Source: Oscillospiraceae bacterium | GTDB lineage: Bacteria; Bacillota; Clostridia; Oscillospirales; Ruminococcaceae | Reading direction: 5' to 3' | Assembly (NCBI GenBank): GCA_016295545.1 | Contig: JAEDLA010000057.1 | Span: forward strand, 1-8,240 | DNA length: 8,240 bases | Shown here: piece by piece, positions 1 to 6,530 of the stretch | How the letters are laid out: each line of letters opens with the position of its first letter | Numbering within the stretch: the stretch's first letter is position 1 | Made by a program: the position numbers and the translations under genes | The notes under the pieces: model-generated | What the model was told of the DNA's origin: nothing | The model's input: the letters and a program-made list of their open reading frames with translations, nothing else | Database searches by the model: none

Positions 1-1846
1 GAACACCGTTTCTGTAGCAGTGCTGCTGACGAACCTTGTTCATGAACTTTTCAAGCATCTCAACAGCGATTGAGTCTACTCTGTCGTCATTGTTGCCATA
101 TTTCGGGAATTCGCCCTCGATCTCATAATCAACAGCAACATTCTTTGCAACGCCGACAACCTTCTTCTCAACAACAAGCTCGCCGTCAACAACTTTTCTT
201 ACATTCTTTGTGATCTCGATATCCTTGCGGATAACCTTGACCTTAGCATACTTGATAGCTGAAAGTGAGTCAGCAACAACTGAAAGTCCAGCAACACCAG
301 TAGCGAAGTAACGCTTAACTTCTCTGTCATGGAGAGCCATCTGGAGGCTTTCGTAGCAGTACTTATCGTGCATATAGTGAATGCAGTTAAGTGTATCAAC
401 ATAAAGACCGGCAAGCCATGTCATCATGTCATCATATCTTGACATTACCTCATTATAGTCAAGGTACTCACCCTCAAACGGACGGTACTTAGGACCAACT
501 TGAATACCGGTCTTTTCATCAACACCGCCGTTGATAGCGTAAAGGAGACACTTAGCAAGGTTAGCTCTTGCACCGAAGAACTGCATTTCCTTGCCGACTC
601 TCATAGAGGATACGCAGCAAGCGATAGCATAGTCATCACCGTGAGTAACACGCATGAGGTCGTCGTTCTCGTACTGAATAGATGAAGTCTTGATAGAAAC
701 TGCAGCAGCATACTCCTTGAATCCTCTTGGCAGTCTCTGTGACCAGAGAACAGTAAGGTTAGGCTCAGGTGAAGTGCCGAGATTCTCAAGAGTGTGGAGG
801 TAACGGAAGCTATTCTTTGTAACCATGTGTCTGCCGTCGATACCTACACCGGCAAGTGACTCAGTAACCCACTGGGGATCACCGGAGAAGAGCTGATTGT
901 ACTCAGGAGTTCTTGCGAAACGAACAAGACGGAGCTTCATGATGAAGTGGTCGATAATTTCCTGAGCCTCGTCCTCTGTAAGGATTCCCTTCTTCATATC
1001 ACGCTCGAAGTAGATATCAAGGAAAGTGGATGTACGTCCGAGGGACATAGCAGCACCATTCTGATCCTTAACAGCACCGAGATAGCCAAAGTAAACAGCC
1101 TGAACAGCTTCCTTAGCTGTAGTAGCCGGCTTGGAAATATCGCAGCCATAGATCTCAGCCATTTTCTTAAGGTTTTCAAGAGCACGGATCTGGTCAGCGA
1201 TTTCCTCACGGGCACGGATTTTCTCCTCAGTCATAGGACGAGTGTAGAAATCCTTCTGAGCCTGCTTATCCTTGATAAGGAAGTCAACGCCGTAGAGAGC
1301 AACACGTCTGTAGTCACCGATAATACGACCTCTGCCGTAAGCGTCAGGAAGTCCTGTAAGGATCTTATTTGATCTTGCTGCTCTCATTTCGGGAGTATAA
1401 ACATCGAAAACGCCCTGGTTGTGAGTTTTGCGGTATTCACTGAAGATGTGCTTGATCTCGTCGTCTACCTCGTAGCCGTTGTCAGAGCAAGCCTTTTCAG
1501 CCATATTAAGACCGCCGTAGGGCATAAGAGCACGCTTGAAAGGCTTATCAGTCTGGAGACCGACAATCTGTTCAAGGTCCTTGTCAATATAGCCTGCGCC
1601 ATGAGAAACAAGCGAAGAAACGACCTTGGTATCCATATCAAGAACACCGCCAGCCTCTCTTTCCTGCTTCATGAGGTCGAGCACCTGATTCCAGAGCTTC
1701 TTTGTAGCCTCACTGGGATCAGCAAGGAATGAGGAATCGCCGTCATAAGGTGTGTAGTTTTTCTGGATGAAGTCACGGACATCAATGCGTTCACACCAGT
1801 TGCCTGTTGTGAAGCCTTCCCATGCCTGCGGTAAATTTTTTTCCAT
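1..1846 (-). CDS. pflB: Pyruvate formate-lyase (formate C-acetyltransferase), 3' end cut by window edge
   Basis: This cytosolic glycyl-radical enzyme converts pyruvate plus CoA to acetyl-CoA plus formate in anaerobic mixed-acid fermentation. The minus-strand translation gives 615 codons starting [20 protein letters not shown]. The adjacent active-site cysteines are visible as AIACCVSSM (Cys410-Cys411, bases 614-619), matching Cys418/419 of the E. coli enzyme. They are followed by [16 protein letters not shown], the conserved substrate-arginine region. [18 protein letters not shown] and [14 protein letters not shown] are further family blocks. The family is about 740-760 residues long, so roughly 130-140 residues, including the C-terminal RVSGYAV-type glycyl-radical loop, lie left of base 1. 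The ATG at 1846 is preceded by AAAGGAGAGA. The radical-activating enzyme (pflA) is not in the window; it often follows pflB and could lie beyond the left edge. Identification is very secure; only completeness is unknown. Confidence 0.97.
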   Translation of the reverse strand, partial: MEKNLPQAWEGFTTGNWCERIDVRDFIQKNYTPYDGDSSFLADPSEATKKLWNQVLDLMKQEREAGGVLDMDTKVVSSLVSHGAGYIDKDLEQIVGLQTDKPFKRALMPYGGLNMAEKACSDNGYEVDDEIKHIFSEYRKTHNQGVFDVYTPEMRAARSNKILTGLPDAYGRGRIIGDYRRVALYGVDFLIKDKQAQKDFYTRPMTEEKIRAREEIADQIRALENLKKMAEIYGCDISKPATTAKEAVQAVYFGYLGAVKDQNGAAMSLGRTSTFLDIYFERDMKKGILTEDEAQEIIDHFIMKLRLVRFARTPEYNQLFSGDPQWVTESLAGVGIDGRHMVTKNSFRYLHTLENLGTSPEPNLTVLWSQRLPRGFKEYAAAVSIKTSSIQYENDDLMRVTHGDDYAIACCVSSMRVGKEMQFFGARANLAKCLLYAINGGVDEKTGIQVGPKYRPFEGEYLDYNEVMSRYDDMMTWLAGLYVDTLNCIHYMHDKYCYESLQMALHDREVKRYFATGVAGLSVVADSLSAIKYAKVKVIRKDIEITKNVRKVVDGELVVEKKVVGVAKNVAVDYEIEGEFPKYGNNDDRVDSIAVEMLEKFMNKVRQQHCYRNGV

Positions 1847-1903
1847 TTTATAGATCTCTCCTTTGCCATATAAGCAATATAACAAATATTATTGTCTAAA
1901 AAT

Positions 1904-1932
1904 ATAATAGCACATCAGAAAGGATTTGTCAA
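1904..1932 (-). promoter_or_regulatory. Proximal sigma-A-type promoter of pflB
   Basis: Reading the minus strand, the -35 box is TTGACA (bases 1932-1927), the spacer is exactly 17 bp, and the -10 box is TATTAT (1909-1904). Transcription would start near 1897, giving a leader of about 50 nt before the pflB ATG. Only one base differs from the consensus hexamers, which fits a highly expressed fermentation enzyme. Confidence 0.82.
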
Positions 1933-1936
1933 ATCC
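1922..1936. promoter_or_regulatory. Candidate operator: perfect palindrome over the pflB -35 box
   Basis: The plus-strand sequence GGATTTGTCAAATCC is a perfect inverted repeat with 7-bp arms and a single central base. It contains the whole -35 hexamer of the pflB promoter, so a bound protein would block RNA polymerase. It does not match the Rex or Fnr consensus as I know them. The regulator is unknown; the operator role is inferred from symmetry and position alone. Confidence 0.42.
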
Positions 1937-2064
1937 AAGTTTTTCACAAGAAACAGGAAATTTATATTCATTAATCTAACTTTTTGTTATAGTTCACAAA
2001 AAACTCGTCCAAAATTCTACATGTAAAATTTAAAAAGGGGGATTTTGCGCAATTTTAGGTGTTC

Positions 2065-2094
2065 ATTTTAACTTCAATTCATATAAAAAGTCAA
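2065..2094 (-). promoter_or_regulatory. Possible distal promoter toward pflB
   Basis: On the minus strand TTGACT (2094-2089) is followed after 18 bp by TAAAAT (2070-2065); each box matches five of six consensus bases. It would give a leader of about 210 nt. The region is AT-rich, so chance matches are likely. Three TTGCRCAA motifs nearby make it more interesting, but it is clearly weaker than the proximal promoter. Confidence 0.33.
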
Positions 2095-2127
2095 TTTCAA
2101 CAGCACTTTTCAACATTTATATGCACA

Positions 2128-2149
2128 TTGCACAAACCTTTTTGTGCAA
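2128..2149. repeat. Perfect 9-bp inverted repeat (hairpin or operator)
   Basis: TTGCACAAA and TTTGTGCAA face each other across the 4-base loop CCTT. It lies about 95 bp past the stop of the AI-2E gene and about 34 bp upstream of the distal promoter candidate. In the minus-strand transcript no U-run follows the stem, so it is not a standard intrinsic terminator. It could be a rho-type or processing hairpin at the 3' end of the AI-2E message, or a protein-binding dyad. Confidence 0.6.
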
Positions 2150-2243
2150 AACGCAGATTTTTTTCTTTCACGGAATATTCGGGATTCTGCTGCATATTTC
2201 ATCTATTCTGATAAAGTATTGCCTCCGGAGGGATATGAATTTA

Positions 2244-3524
2244 TTAAATGTTCTCTCCGTCCTTGCTGTTCTGATTTTTATTTTCAGGCTGAGCCGTCTT
2301 TTTACCTCTGCGTTTCCTTTTAGGGACAGTTTTTTCAGGTTTTTCCGGCTTTTTCGGAGGTTCAGGCAGCGCTATGCCGCATTTTTCCTCACGCTTTTCA
2401 AGAGACTCGTGATACAGCTTGTAAACTGTCGCAAGCGTCGGTACTCCAAGAAGCATTCCTGCAATTCCGAACAGTCCGCCGCCTACAGTAACTGCGGCAA
2501 GAACCCATATTCCCGGAAGTCCCACAGATGAACCAACAACTTTCGGGTAGATAAGATTCCCCTCAATCTGCTGGAGAATTATAAGAAAGACGATAAACCA
2601 CAGTGCCTTTATCGGACTTTCCGTACAAATCATAAATGCACCAACAGCTGCGCCGATATATGCTCCAACGATTGGAATAAGCGCCGTAACGCCGATAACT
2701 GCGCCGGTCATGGCGGCATAAGGGAACCCCAGAATTGTCATGCCAATCATACAAAGGCTGCCCAGAATTATTGCCTCCACAAACTGTCCAACGAAGAAAT
2801 TCTTAAAGGTATCGTTAGCCGTGCGGAAAACTTTCGAAACAAGCCTATTTGTCTTTTCATTGAGGAAAGCATTCTTTGTCCTACGGATATCCGCCATTAT
2901 TTTATCCTTGCGTGCAAGGAGATATATTGCAAAAATCAGGGCAATGACAAAATTTGTGACAGACATGGTAAAAGCTCCGATAACCGAAGCAATCCCGGTA
3001 AATATGACCTCCACGCCTGAACCTACTCTGTTAAGAATCTTGCTTGTAAAATCATTCCAGTCAAAGTTAGAAAGCTCATTGAGATTAATATTAAATGTAT
3101 CGATAAGCTGATCGTAAATGTCAGGGAACTCCTTTGACATACGCAGAATCCAGTTTTTTACCATAAGGGCGACCTGTGGAATCTCGGAGGTAATCAGCTT
3201 TACCGCTGTGACAAGCTCAGGAATAACGATTTTCAGAATCAGTGCAATAATGGAAGTTACCACGGCAAAGGAAATAACCATACACACCGGACGGCGGCTG
3301 TAGGCAGCAAACCCGGTAGTCTGCTTAGGAAAGTAATATTTTTCGCAGTATGAGAGAAAAATATTAAACACATACGCTATAGCACAGCCTACAAAAAGCG
3401 GTGAAAGTGCTGACAGCAGAACTTTAATTGCAAGTGCAATAGCAGAAAAATTCTTTACTATCAGGCATATTCCAATAATAATAACCGCTATAATCAGGTA
3501 TTTCTTCAGTTCTTTCTTTTCCAT
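2244..3524 (-). CDS. AI-2E family (PerM/TqsA-like) transporter
   Basis: This is a 426-residue integral membrane protein of the AI-2E/PerM family, whose members include autoinducer-2 exporters and Na+/H+-linked permeases. The substrate cannot be told from sequence. Hydrophobic segments lie at about 9-25, 27-54, 79-102, 171-204, 249-300 and 305-320, with a further pair around 336-368. A long amphipathic stretch (about 105-168) separates the N-terminal and middle membrane blocks, as is usual for the family. Family signatures are GFPYAAMTGAVIG then ALIPIVGAYIGA (266-292), and QQIEGNLIYPKVVG followed by GLPG and GMLLGVPTLA (318-365). Residues 383-426 form a hydrophilic tail rich in Lys, Pro and Glu, including KRKRRGKK; this is longer than the core fold needs and probably cytosolic. 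The ATG at 3524 is the only plausible start, although its Shine-Dalgarno lies 23 nt away. It has its own promoter. Confidence 0.92.
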   Translation of the reverse strand: MEKKELKKYLIIAVIIIGICLIVKNFSAIALAIKVLLSALSPLFVGCAIAYVFNIFLSYCEKYYFPKQTTGFAAYSRRPVCMVISFAVVTSIIALILKIVIPELVTAVKLITSEIPQVALMVKNWILRMSKEFPDIYDQLIDTFNINLNELSNFDWNDFTSKILNRVGSGVEVIFTGIASVIGAFTMSVTNFVIALIFAIYLLARKDKIMADIRRTKNAFLNEKTNRLVSKVFRTANDTFKNFFVGQFVEAIILGSLCMIGMTILGFPYAAMTGAVIGVTALIPIVGAYIGAAVGAFMICTESPIKALWFIVFLIILQQIEGNLIYPKVVGSSVGLPGIWVLAAVTVGGGLFGIAGMLLGVPTLATVYKLYHESLEKREEKCGIALPEPPKKPEKPEKTVPKRKRRGKKTAQPENKNQNSKDGENI

Positions 3525-3555
3525 AAATCTACGGACAGAATCCGTTCCCTCCTTT
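3525..3555 (-). promoter_or_regulatory. Distant ribosome binding site with an intervening hairpin
   Basis: The only Shine-Dalgarno before the AI-2E ATG is AAAGGAGGG (bases 3555-3547), which leaves 23 nt to the start codon, too far for normal use. Between them ACGGA (3545-3541) and TCCGT (3535-3531) form a perfect 5-bp stem with a 5-nt loop. Folding removes 15 nt and brings the effective spacing to about 8 nt. No ATG, GTG or TTG in frame lies closer to the Shine-Dalgarno. Confidence 0.5.
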
Positions 3556-3587
3556 GAAGCACGAAACAGTTCAGTTTATACACATTA

Positions 3588-3616
3588 ATTATACAATATC
3601 ATAAGCCCTGTGTCAC
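3588..3616 (-). promoter_or_regulatory. Promoter of the AI-2E transporter gene
   Basis: On the minus strand GTGACA (3616-3611), a 17-bp spacer and a perfect TATAAT (3593-3588) form a sigma-A-type promoter. Transcription would start near 3580, about 56 nt before the ATG. Confidence 0.72.
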
Positions 3617-3644
3617 TACTTTTAAATGTTAATTTTGTGTGAAC

Positions 3645-3670
3645 AAACAGTGTATTGACCTGTACTGTTT
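3645..3670. promoter_or_regulatory. Candidate operator dyad on the rightward -35 box
   Basis: AAACAGT (3645-3651) and ACTGTTT (3664-3670) are perfect 7-bp inverted arms spaced by 12 bp. The dyad centre falls within the TTGACC -35 box of the rightward promoter. A further AAACAGT lies at 3564-3570, just inside the predicted start of the leftward transcript. The layout suggests one regulator controlling both divergent genes; no family is identified. Confidence 0.4.
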
Positions 3671-3683
3671 CCCATGATATAAT
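3655..3683 (+). promoter_or_regulatory. Promoter of the PAS-GGDEF signalling gene
   Basis: TTGACC (3655-3660), a 17-bp spacer and a perfect TATAAT (3678-3683) make a strong sigma-A-type promoter. Transcription would start near 3690 and give a leader of about 296 nt to the preferred ATG at 3986. Confidence 0.78.
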
Positions 3684-3789
3684 TATAGAGAACTATTTTG
3701 TTACGGAAACCAGTTTTACTTGTACGCAGTGTTTAAGTGGAGCTGTCTTCTTAGCCTCTTTCCAAAAGACAATGTTTTCTTGAACCTTT

Positions 3790-3832
3790 TCTCATTGGTA
3801 TATACCCCTTTATGGGGTATATACCAATGAGA
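3790..3832 (+). repeat. Perfect 19-bp stem hairpin in the leader
   Basis: The left arm occupies 3790-3808 and the right arm 3814-3832, with loop TTTAT. All 19 pairs are Watson-Crick and the top of the stem is CCCC/GGGG. No T-run follows on either strand, so it is not a classic intrinsic terminator. In RNA it would be extremely stable and would be expected to affect elongation, RNA processing or mRNA life-time. Confidence 0.8.
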
Positions 3833-3841
3833 CGTGGGATT

Positions 3842-3894
3842 CCAAAGGGACAATGTCCCTTTGGCAGGGGGTGAGGGGGACAGCGTCCCCCTCA
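3842..3894. repeat. Twin-hairpin intergenic repeat (REP-like)
   Basis: Two GC-rich perfect hairpins follow one another: arms 3842-3851 and 3855-3864 (loop AAT), then 3872-3881 and 3885-3894 (loop AGC). Both have the same top, GGGAC-nnn-GTCCC. A degenerate third example, AAAAGACAATGTTTT, lies at 3764-3778. The repeated design and the G-rich linker resemble dispersed intergenic repeats that I recall from Ruminococcaceae genomes. That resemblance is from memory and untested. Confidence 0.55.
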
Positions 3895-3985
3895 ATCAAC
3901 CGCCGAACAAATAAAATTGATTTCCGTGACAGAACAGGCTCTCAAAACAAATCGAAAGGACGGCGGAGCTTTCTCCGCAAAGCTT

Positions 3986-5779
3986 ATGAACAGCTCTAAC
4001 GAATTTTTAAGGGAAAAGCTCTATACAGTGGGGAGAGTTACCGTTGACGGCAGCTTTCATACACAGAATGCCGATGAGGAATTTTTCCGGTTCTTCGGCA
4101 ATGATGTTATCTATTCCATTAAAAGAACTGTTGACGAGGAGGACTTTCCCCGACTTGAAGCAGCCCTGAATGCCGCTAAATCGGGAAACACCGTTAAGAC
4201 AGCTGTGCGCATGACGGGAGTTGACGGTTCGCCGAGATGGATTCTTGCTTCTGTCAGAAAGCTGCGCAATGCAGGGCATGAACCGCTGTACAGCGTTACT
4301 CTCAGCGATATCTTCTCTCTTGAAGCACTTGCCTACAGCAGAGAGCAGAAAGCTGCCGAATACCGCCACATTCTCAGTCTTTCCGGCGACCTTGCCTTTG
4401 AATACAGCTTTGAAACACGTTTTATCCGCATTTATATGTTCGACAGCTTTCGTGAGCTTATTCTCGTCAGTCAGAACCTGCGTGAATGGCAGGAAGAAGC
4501 CCTGAACTCCGGCTATATTCCGGCTCGTTTCACAGACAATTTCAACAGGCTCTGTGATGACATTGAGAACGGTGTTTACCGGTTCAGCCACGAATTTGAG
4601 TCAAGCCTGCTGACCGCCGGAAAAGCAAAGGAAACAAGCCTTTTCAGGGGAATTACAAGATATGACGATCCGGAACACCGCAAGGTCACGGGAATCATTT
4701 CCATAGTCAGCTCACGGCAGAAAACAAAGGAAATCAACCTGACTATCGAGACTAACAGGGACTCTATTTCTGAGCTTTACAACAAAAACGCTGTCACTGA
4801 ATATGCCCGGAATCTGCTTGCCTCCAAACCCTCTCACAATGTCAGCCTTATCATTCTGGACATCGACAATTTTACTCATGTCAACAATACCTACGGTCAT
4901 CTTTTCGGCGATGAAGTCATATACACTATTGCACACATTATTAAAAATGAGATCGGCGAACGTGGTGTTGCCGGACGAATCGGCGGAGGAAATTACCTTA
5001 TAGTCGTTGAAGATACCCATGACGAAACAGACCTCCGTGCAATTCTGCGTGCTGTCAGAACAAAAACAGAGTATGCCTTTAACGGACGTTTCGAGAATTT
5101 TGTTCTGACCTGCTCAATGGGAATATCCACCTATCCCATTGACAGCGAGAGCTTTGATGAGCTTTTCATGCAGGCGGACAAGGCTCTCTACATCGCTAAG
5201 GAAAAAGGCAGAAACAGGTATGTTATCTATGATGTCAACAAGCATGGTCCTGTGGAAAAGGATATTGAGCATAAAATCGCTTTTATCAGCAGCAGCAAGG
5301 ACTCCTCTGCAAAACTGGGATTTTTAGGCGACCTTGCTGATATGCTTGTATCGGGAAAAATTCCTGATATTTCCGTGCTGCTTGAACAGGTTCGTTCTGT
5401 TTTTGCCATTGATGATATCTGCATCTTTGCCGGAAACGACATGAATCTTCTTCTCAGCTGCGGCAATGCTGCCTGCCGAAATGCGGCTTATATCCTGAAA
5501 AACGGCTACACAGAGCGTTTCTCAGGAGACGGAGTATTCACTATCGATAATGTAAACGAGCTTGAGGGCAGGGACGACAACGCCTTTGAACAGCTTACGG
5601 CTCAGAATATAGGCGGTGCAGTGCAGTATCTTATCACAGAAAACAATATGGTCAAGGGACTTATTTCATTCTGCTACATCAGCCGGTTCAAGAAATGGGC
5701 AGTCAATGATGTGGACTACCTGACAGTTATCGGCAGAACAATTTCGGCTATTCTGAAAAAGCATTCATATATTGTGTAG
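3986..5779 (+). CDS. PAS-PAS-GGDEF(degenerate)-GAF-like signalling protein
   Basis: This is a soluble sensory protein of 597 residues from the ATG at 3986, with no signal peptide or membrane segment. A PAS-like region covers about 12-115 and a second about 125-245. A GGDEF fold covers about 258-417: LIILDIDNF with the metal-site Asp292, NNTYGHLFGDEV (300-311), and the closing DKALYIAKEKGRNRYVIYD (398-416). The signature itself reads GGGNY (333-337) where an active cyclase has GG(D/E)EF, so the metal-binding Asp/Glu and the catalytic Glu are both lost. The RxxD inhibitory site is also absent. Residues about 440-595 look like a GAF-type sensor domain. Diguanylate cyclase activity is therefore unlikely; a role as nucleotide-binding sensor or partner protein is inferred. 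The start is uncertain: TTG at 3917 would add 23 residues, but neither start has a well-placed Shine-Dalgarno (AAAGGA is at 3955-3960), and the PAS homology begins after the ATG. Confidence 0.85.
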   Translation: MNSSNEFLREKLYTVGRVTVDGSFHTQNADEEFFRFFGNDVIYSIKRTVDEEDFPRLEAALNAAKSGNTVKTAVRMTGVDGSPRWILASVRKLRNAGHEPLYSVTLSDIFSLEALAYSREQKAAEYRHILSLSGDLAFEYSFETRFIRIYMFDSFRELILVSQNLREWQEEALNSGYIPARFTDNFNRLCDDIENGVYRFSHEFESSLLTAGKAKETSLFRGITRYDDPEHRKVTGIISIVSSRQKTKEINLTIETNRDSISELYNKNAVTEYARNLLASKPSHNVSLIILDIDNFTHVNNTYGHLFGDEVIYTIAHIIKNEIGERGVAGRIGGGNYLIVVEDTHDETDLRAILRAVRTKTEYAFNGRFENFVLTCSMGISTYPIDSESFDELFMQADKALYIAKEKGRNRYVIYDVNKHGPVEKDIEHKIAFISSSKDSSAKLGFLGDLADMLVSGKIPDISVLLEQVRSVFAIDDICIFAGNDMNLLLSCGNAACRNAAYILKNGYTERFSGDGVFTIDNVNELEGRDDNAFEQLTAQNIGGAVQYLITENNMVKGLISFCYISRFKKWAVNDVDYLTVIGRTISAILKKHSYIV

Positions 5780-5807
5780 GATAAAATGTAAACATTTTGT
5801 GAATTTT

Positions 5808-5848
5808 CAGGCTTATTCAACTCTTTTTCGTTGAATGAGCCTGTTTTT
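5808..5848 (+). terminator. Intrinsic terminator after the signalling gene
   Basis: Arms at 5808-5821 and 5830-5843 form a 14-bp stem with one G-U pair and an 8-nt loop, followed directly by TTTTT (5844-5848). It begins 28 bp after the stop codon. The U-run is short, so termination may be partial, which matters because no separate promoter was found for the three genes that follow. Confidence 0.8.
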
Positions 5849-5899
5849 ATGCCCTCTTACAGAGAGATACTGCGGAATCTCTCGGAACGGAGGTATTTT

Positions 5900-6526
5900 A
5901 TGATTATTTATGCAAAGGGAAAAAATATTCCCACATTCCCTTTCAGCAGGCTTCTTACCAAAGGAGAGAAGCTTTCGGACACTGTCACATTTGTCCTTGA
6001 CAGATACCATAACGGCATTGACCTATCAGACTGCTCCTTTCTGATAAGAGGAGTAAACAGTCAGGCGCAGGAAGCTCAGCAGGCTCTGCTGCCGAAGGTG
6101 CAGAATGAAAAAATCCACCTCAGCTGGAATATTTCAGAATACTTTACAGCTGCAGACGGCAGGCTTGAGCTTGAAATCAGAGCTTCAAAAACGGCTGATG
6201 ATAAGGCTCAGCAGGAGGAAGTCATTGTGAAATATACAATGGCTCCAGTTTTCGTGAAACCCTCACCAAACGGCGAAAATCAGGCACTTCCCGATACTGC
6301 GGAACAAGCTGTCACGGAGATTGCTGCGGCGGCTGCGGCAGGACTGGAATCTATCCGTGCAGAGGTCATCTCGCTGAATCTTGACGAGGTTGACAAACGG
6401 CTCAGCGAAATGGACGCAAAAATTGATATATTTCTTGCACGTCCGGAGGTTATCCCCGTAACAAAGAGCGAATACAGCACCATTACACACAAGCCCGACG
6501 CACTTTATGTCATAGTGGAGGATTGA
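5900..6526 (+). CDS. BppU-like phage baseplate/tail-fibre protein
   Basis: This is a 208-residue protein. Residues 1-118 resemble the N-terminal domain of phage upper baseplate proteins (BppU/DUF2479-like), as in the stretch TVTFVLDRYHNGIDLSDCSF, then IHLSWNISEYFTAADGRLELEIRA. FVKPSPNGE (118-126) leads into a helical, Ala-rich segment with coiled-coil character (about 133-180), the usual trimeric stalk of fibres. The end, VTKSEYSTITHKPDALYVIVED, is a small cap common at the C-terminus of Firmicute phage tail-tip proteins. The chosen ATG at 5900 follows CGGAGGT at 5888-5894. In-frame starts at 5831 and 5849 are rejected: the first lies in the terminator stem, the second has no Shine-Dalgarno. 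It is first of three closely packed genes. Family assignment is by recognition of pattern, not by search. Confidence 0.72.
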   Translation: MIIYAKGKNIPTFPFSRLLTKGEKLSDTVTFVLDRYHNGIDLSDCSFLIRGVNSQAQEAQQALLPKVQNEKIHLSWNISEYFTAADGRLELEIRASKTADDKAQQEEVIVKYTMAPVFVKPSPNGENQALPDTAEQAVTEIAAAAAAGLESIRAEVISLNLDEVDKRLSEMDAKIDIFLARPEVIPVTKSEYSTITHKPDALYVIVED

Positions 6527-6530
6527 TAAA

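Larger units (their letters stand above)
1847..2243. other. Non-coding region between the AI-2E gene and pflB
   Basis: This 397-bp stretch is AT-rich and holds no convincing gene. It contains the pflB ribosome binding site, the proximal promoter with its palindrome, a weaker distal promoter candidate, and a perfect 9-bp inverted repeat at 2128-2149. No intrinsic terminator with a U-run was found after the AI-2E stop codon, so read-through from that gene into pflB is possible. A 10-bp palindrome (CCTCCGGAGG, 2222-2231) is unexplained. Confidence 0.7.
3525..3985. other. Divergent regulatory region and hairpin-rich leader
   Basis: This 461-bp region separates the leftward AI-2E gene from the rightward signalling gene. 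It holds a promoter for each direction, three ACTGTTT half-sites, and a rightward leader with three perfect hairpins in about 105 bp. I recognise no riboswitch class in it; in particular I do not see the conserved core of the c-di-GMP (GEMM) aptamers. An alternative TTG start at 3917 would shorten the leader by 69 nt. Confidence 0.7.

Noticed and set aside
947..1372. 141-codon open frame on the plus strand
   Set aside because: It is antisense to pflB, which is conserved throughout this stretch.
1984..1999. Possible Rex-type redox operator (TTGTTATAGTTCACAA)
   Set aside because: The outer bases resemble Rex half-sites, but the arms match at only five of eight positions and the site lies more than 50 bp upstream of the promoter.
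2121..2531. 136-codon open frame on the plus strand, with GGAGG before an internal ATG at 2235
   Set aside because: Most of it lies antisense to the conserved end of the AI-2E gene, and its Phe/Arg-rich translation mirrors the Lys/Glu-rich tail. The GGAGG belongs to a 10-bp palindrome.
3690..3916. Riboswitch, especially a c-di-GMP aptamer, before the signalling gene
   Set aside because: The leader is long and structured, but I cannot find the conserved core of any riboswitch class. The structure is explained by simple perfect hairpins.
3917..3985. TTG start giving a 620-residue signalling protein
   Set aside because: It has no Shine-Dalgarno, the codon is rare, and the added 23 residues precede any recognisable domain. 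It is kept as an alternative and not excluded.
4007..4591. 194-codon open frame on the minus strand
   Set aside because: It is wholly antisense to the PAS domains of the signalling gene, and its translation matches no family I know.
5831..5899. Upstream in-frame TTG (5831) and ATG (5849) for the BppU-like protein
   Set aside because: The TTG lies inside the terminator stem and the ATG has no ribosome binding site. The ATG at 5900 has a good one and fits the domain start.
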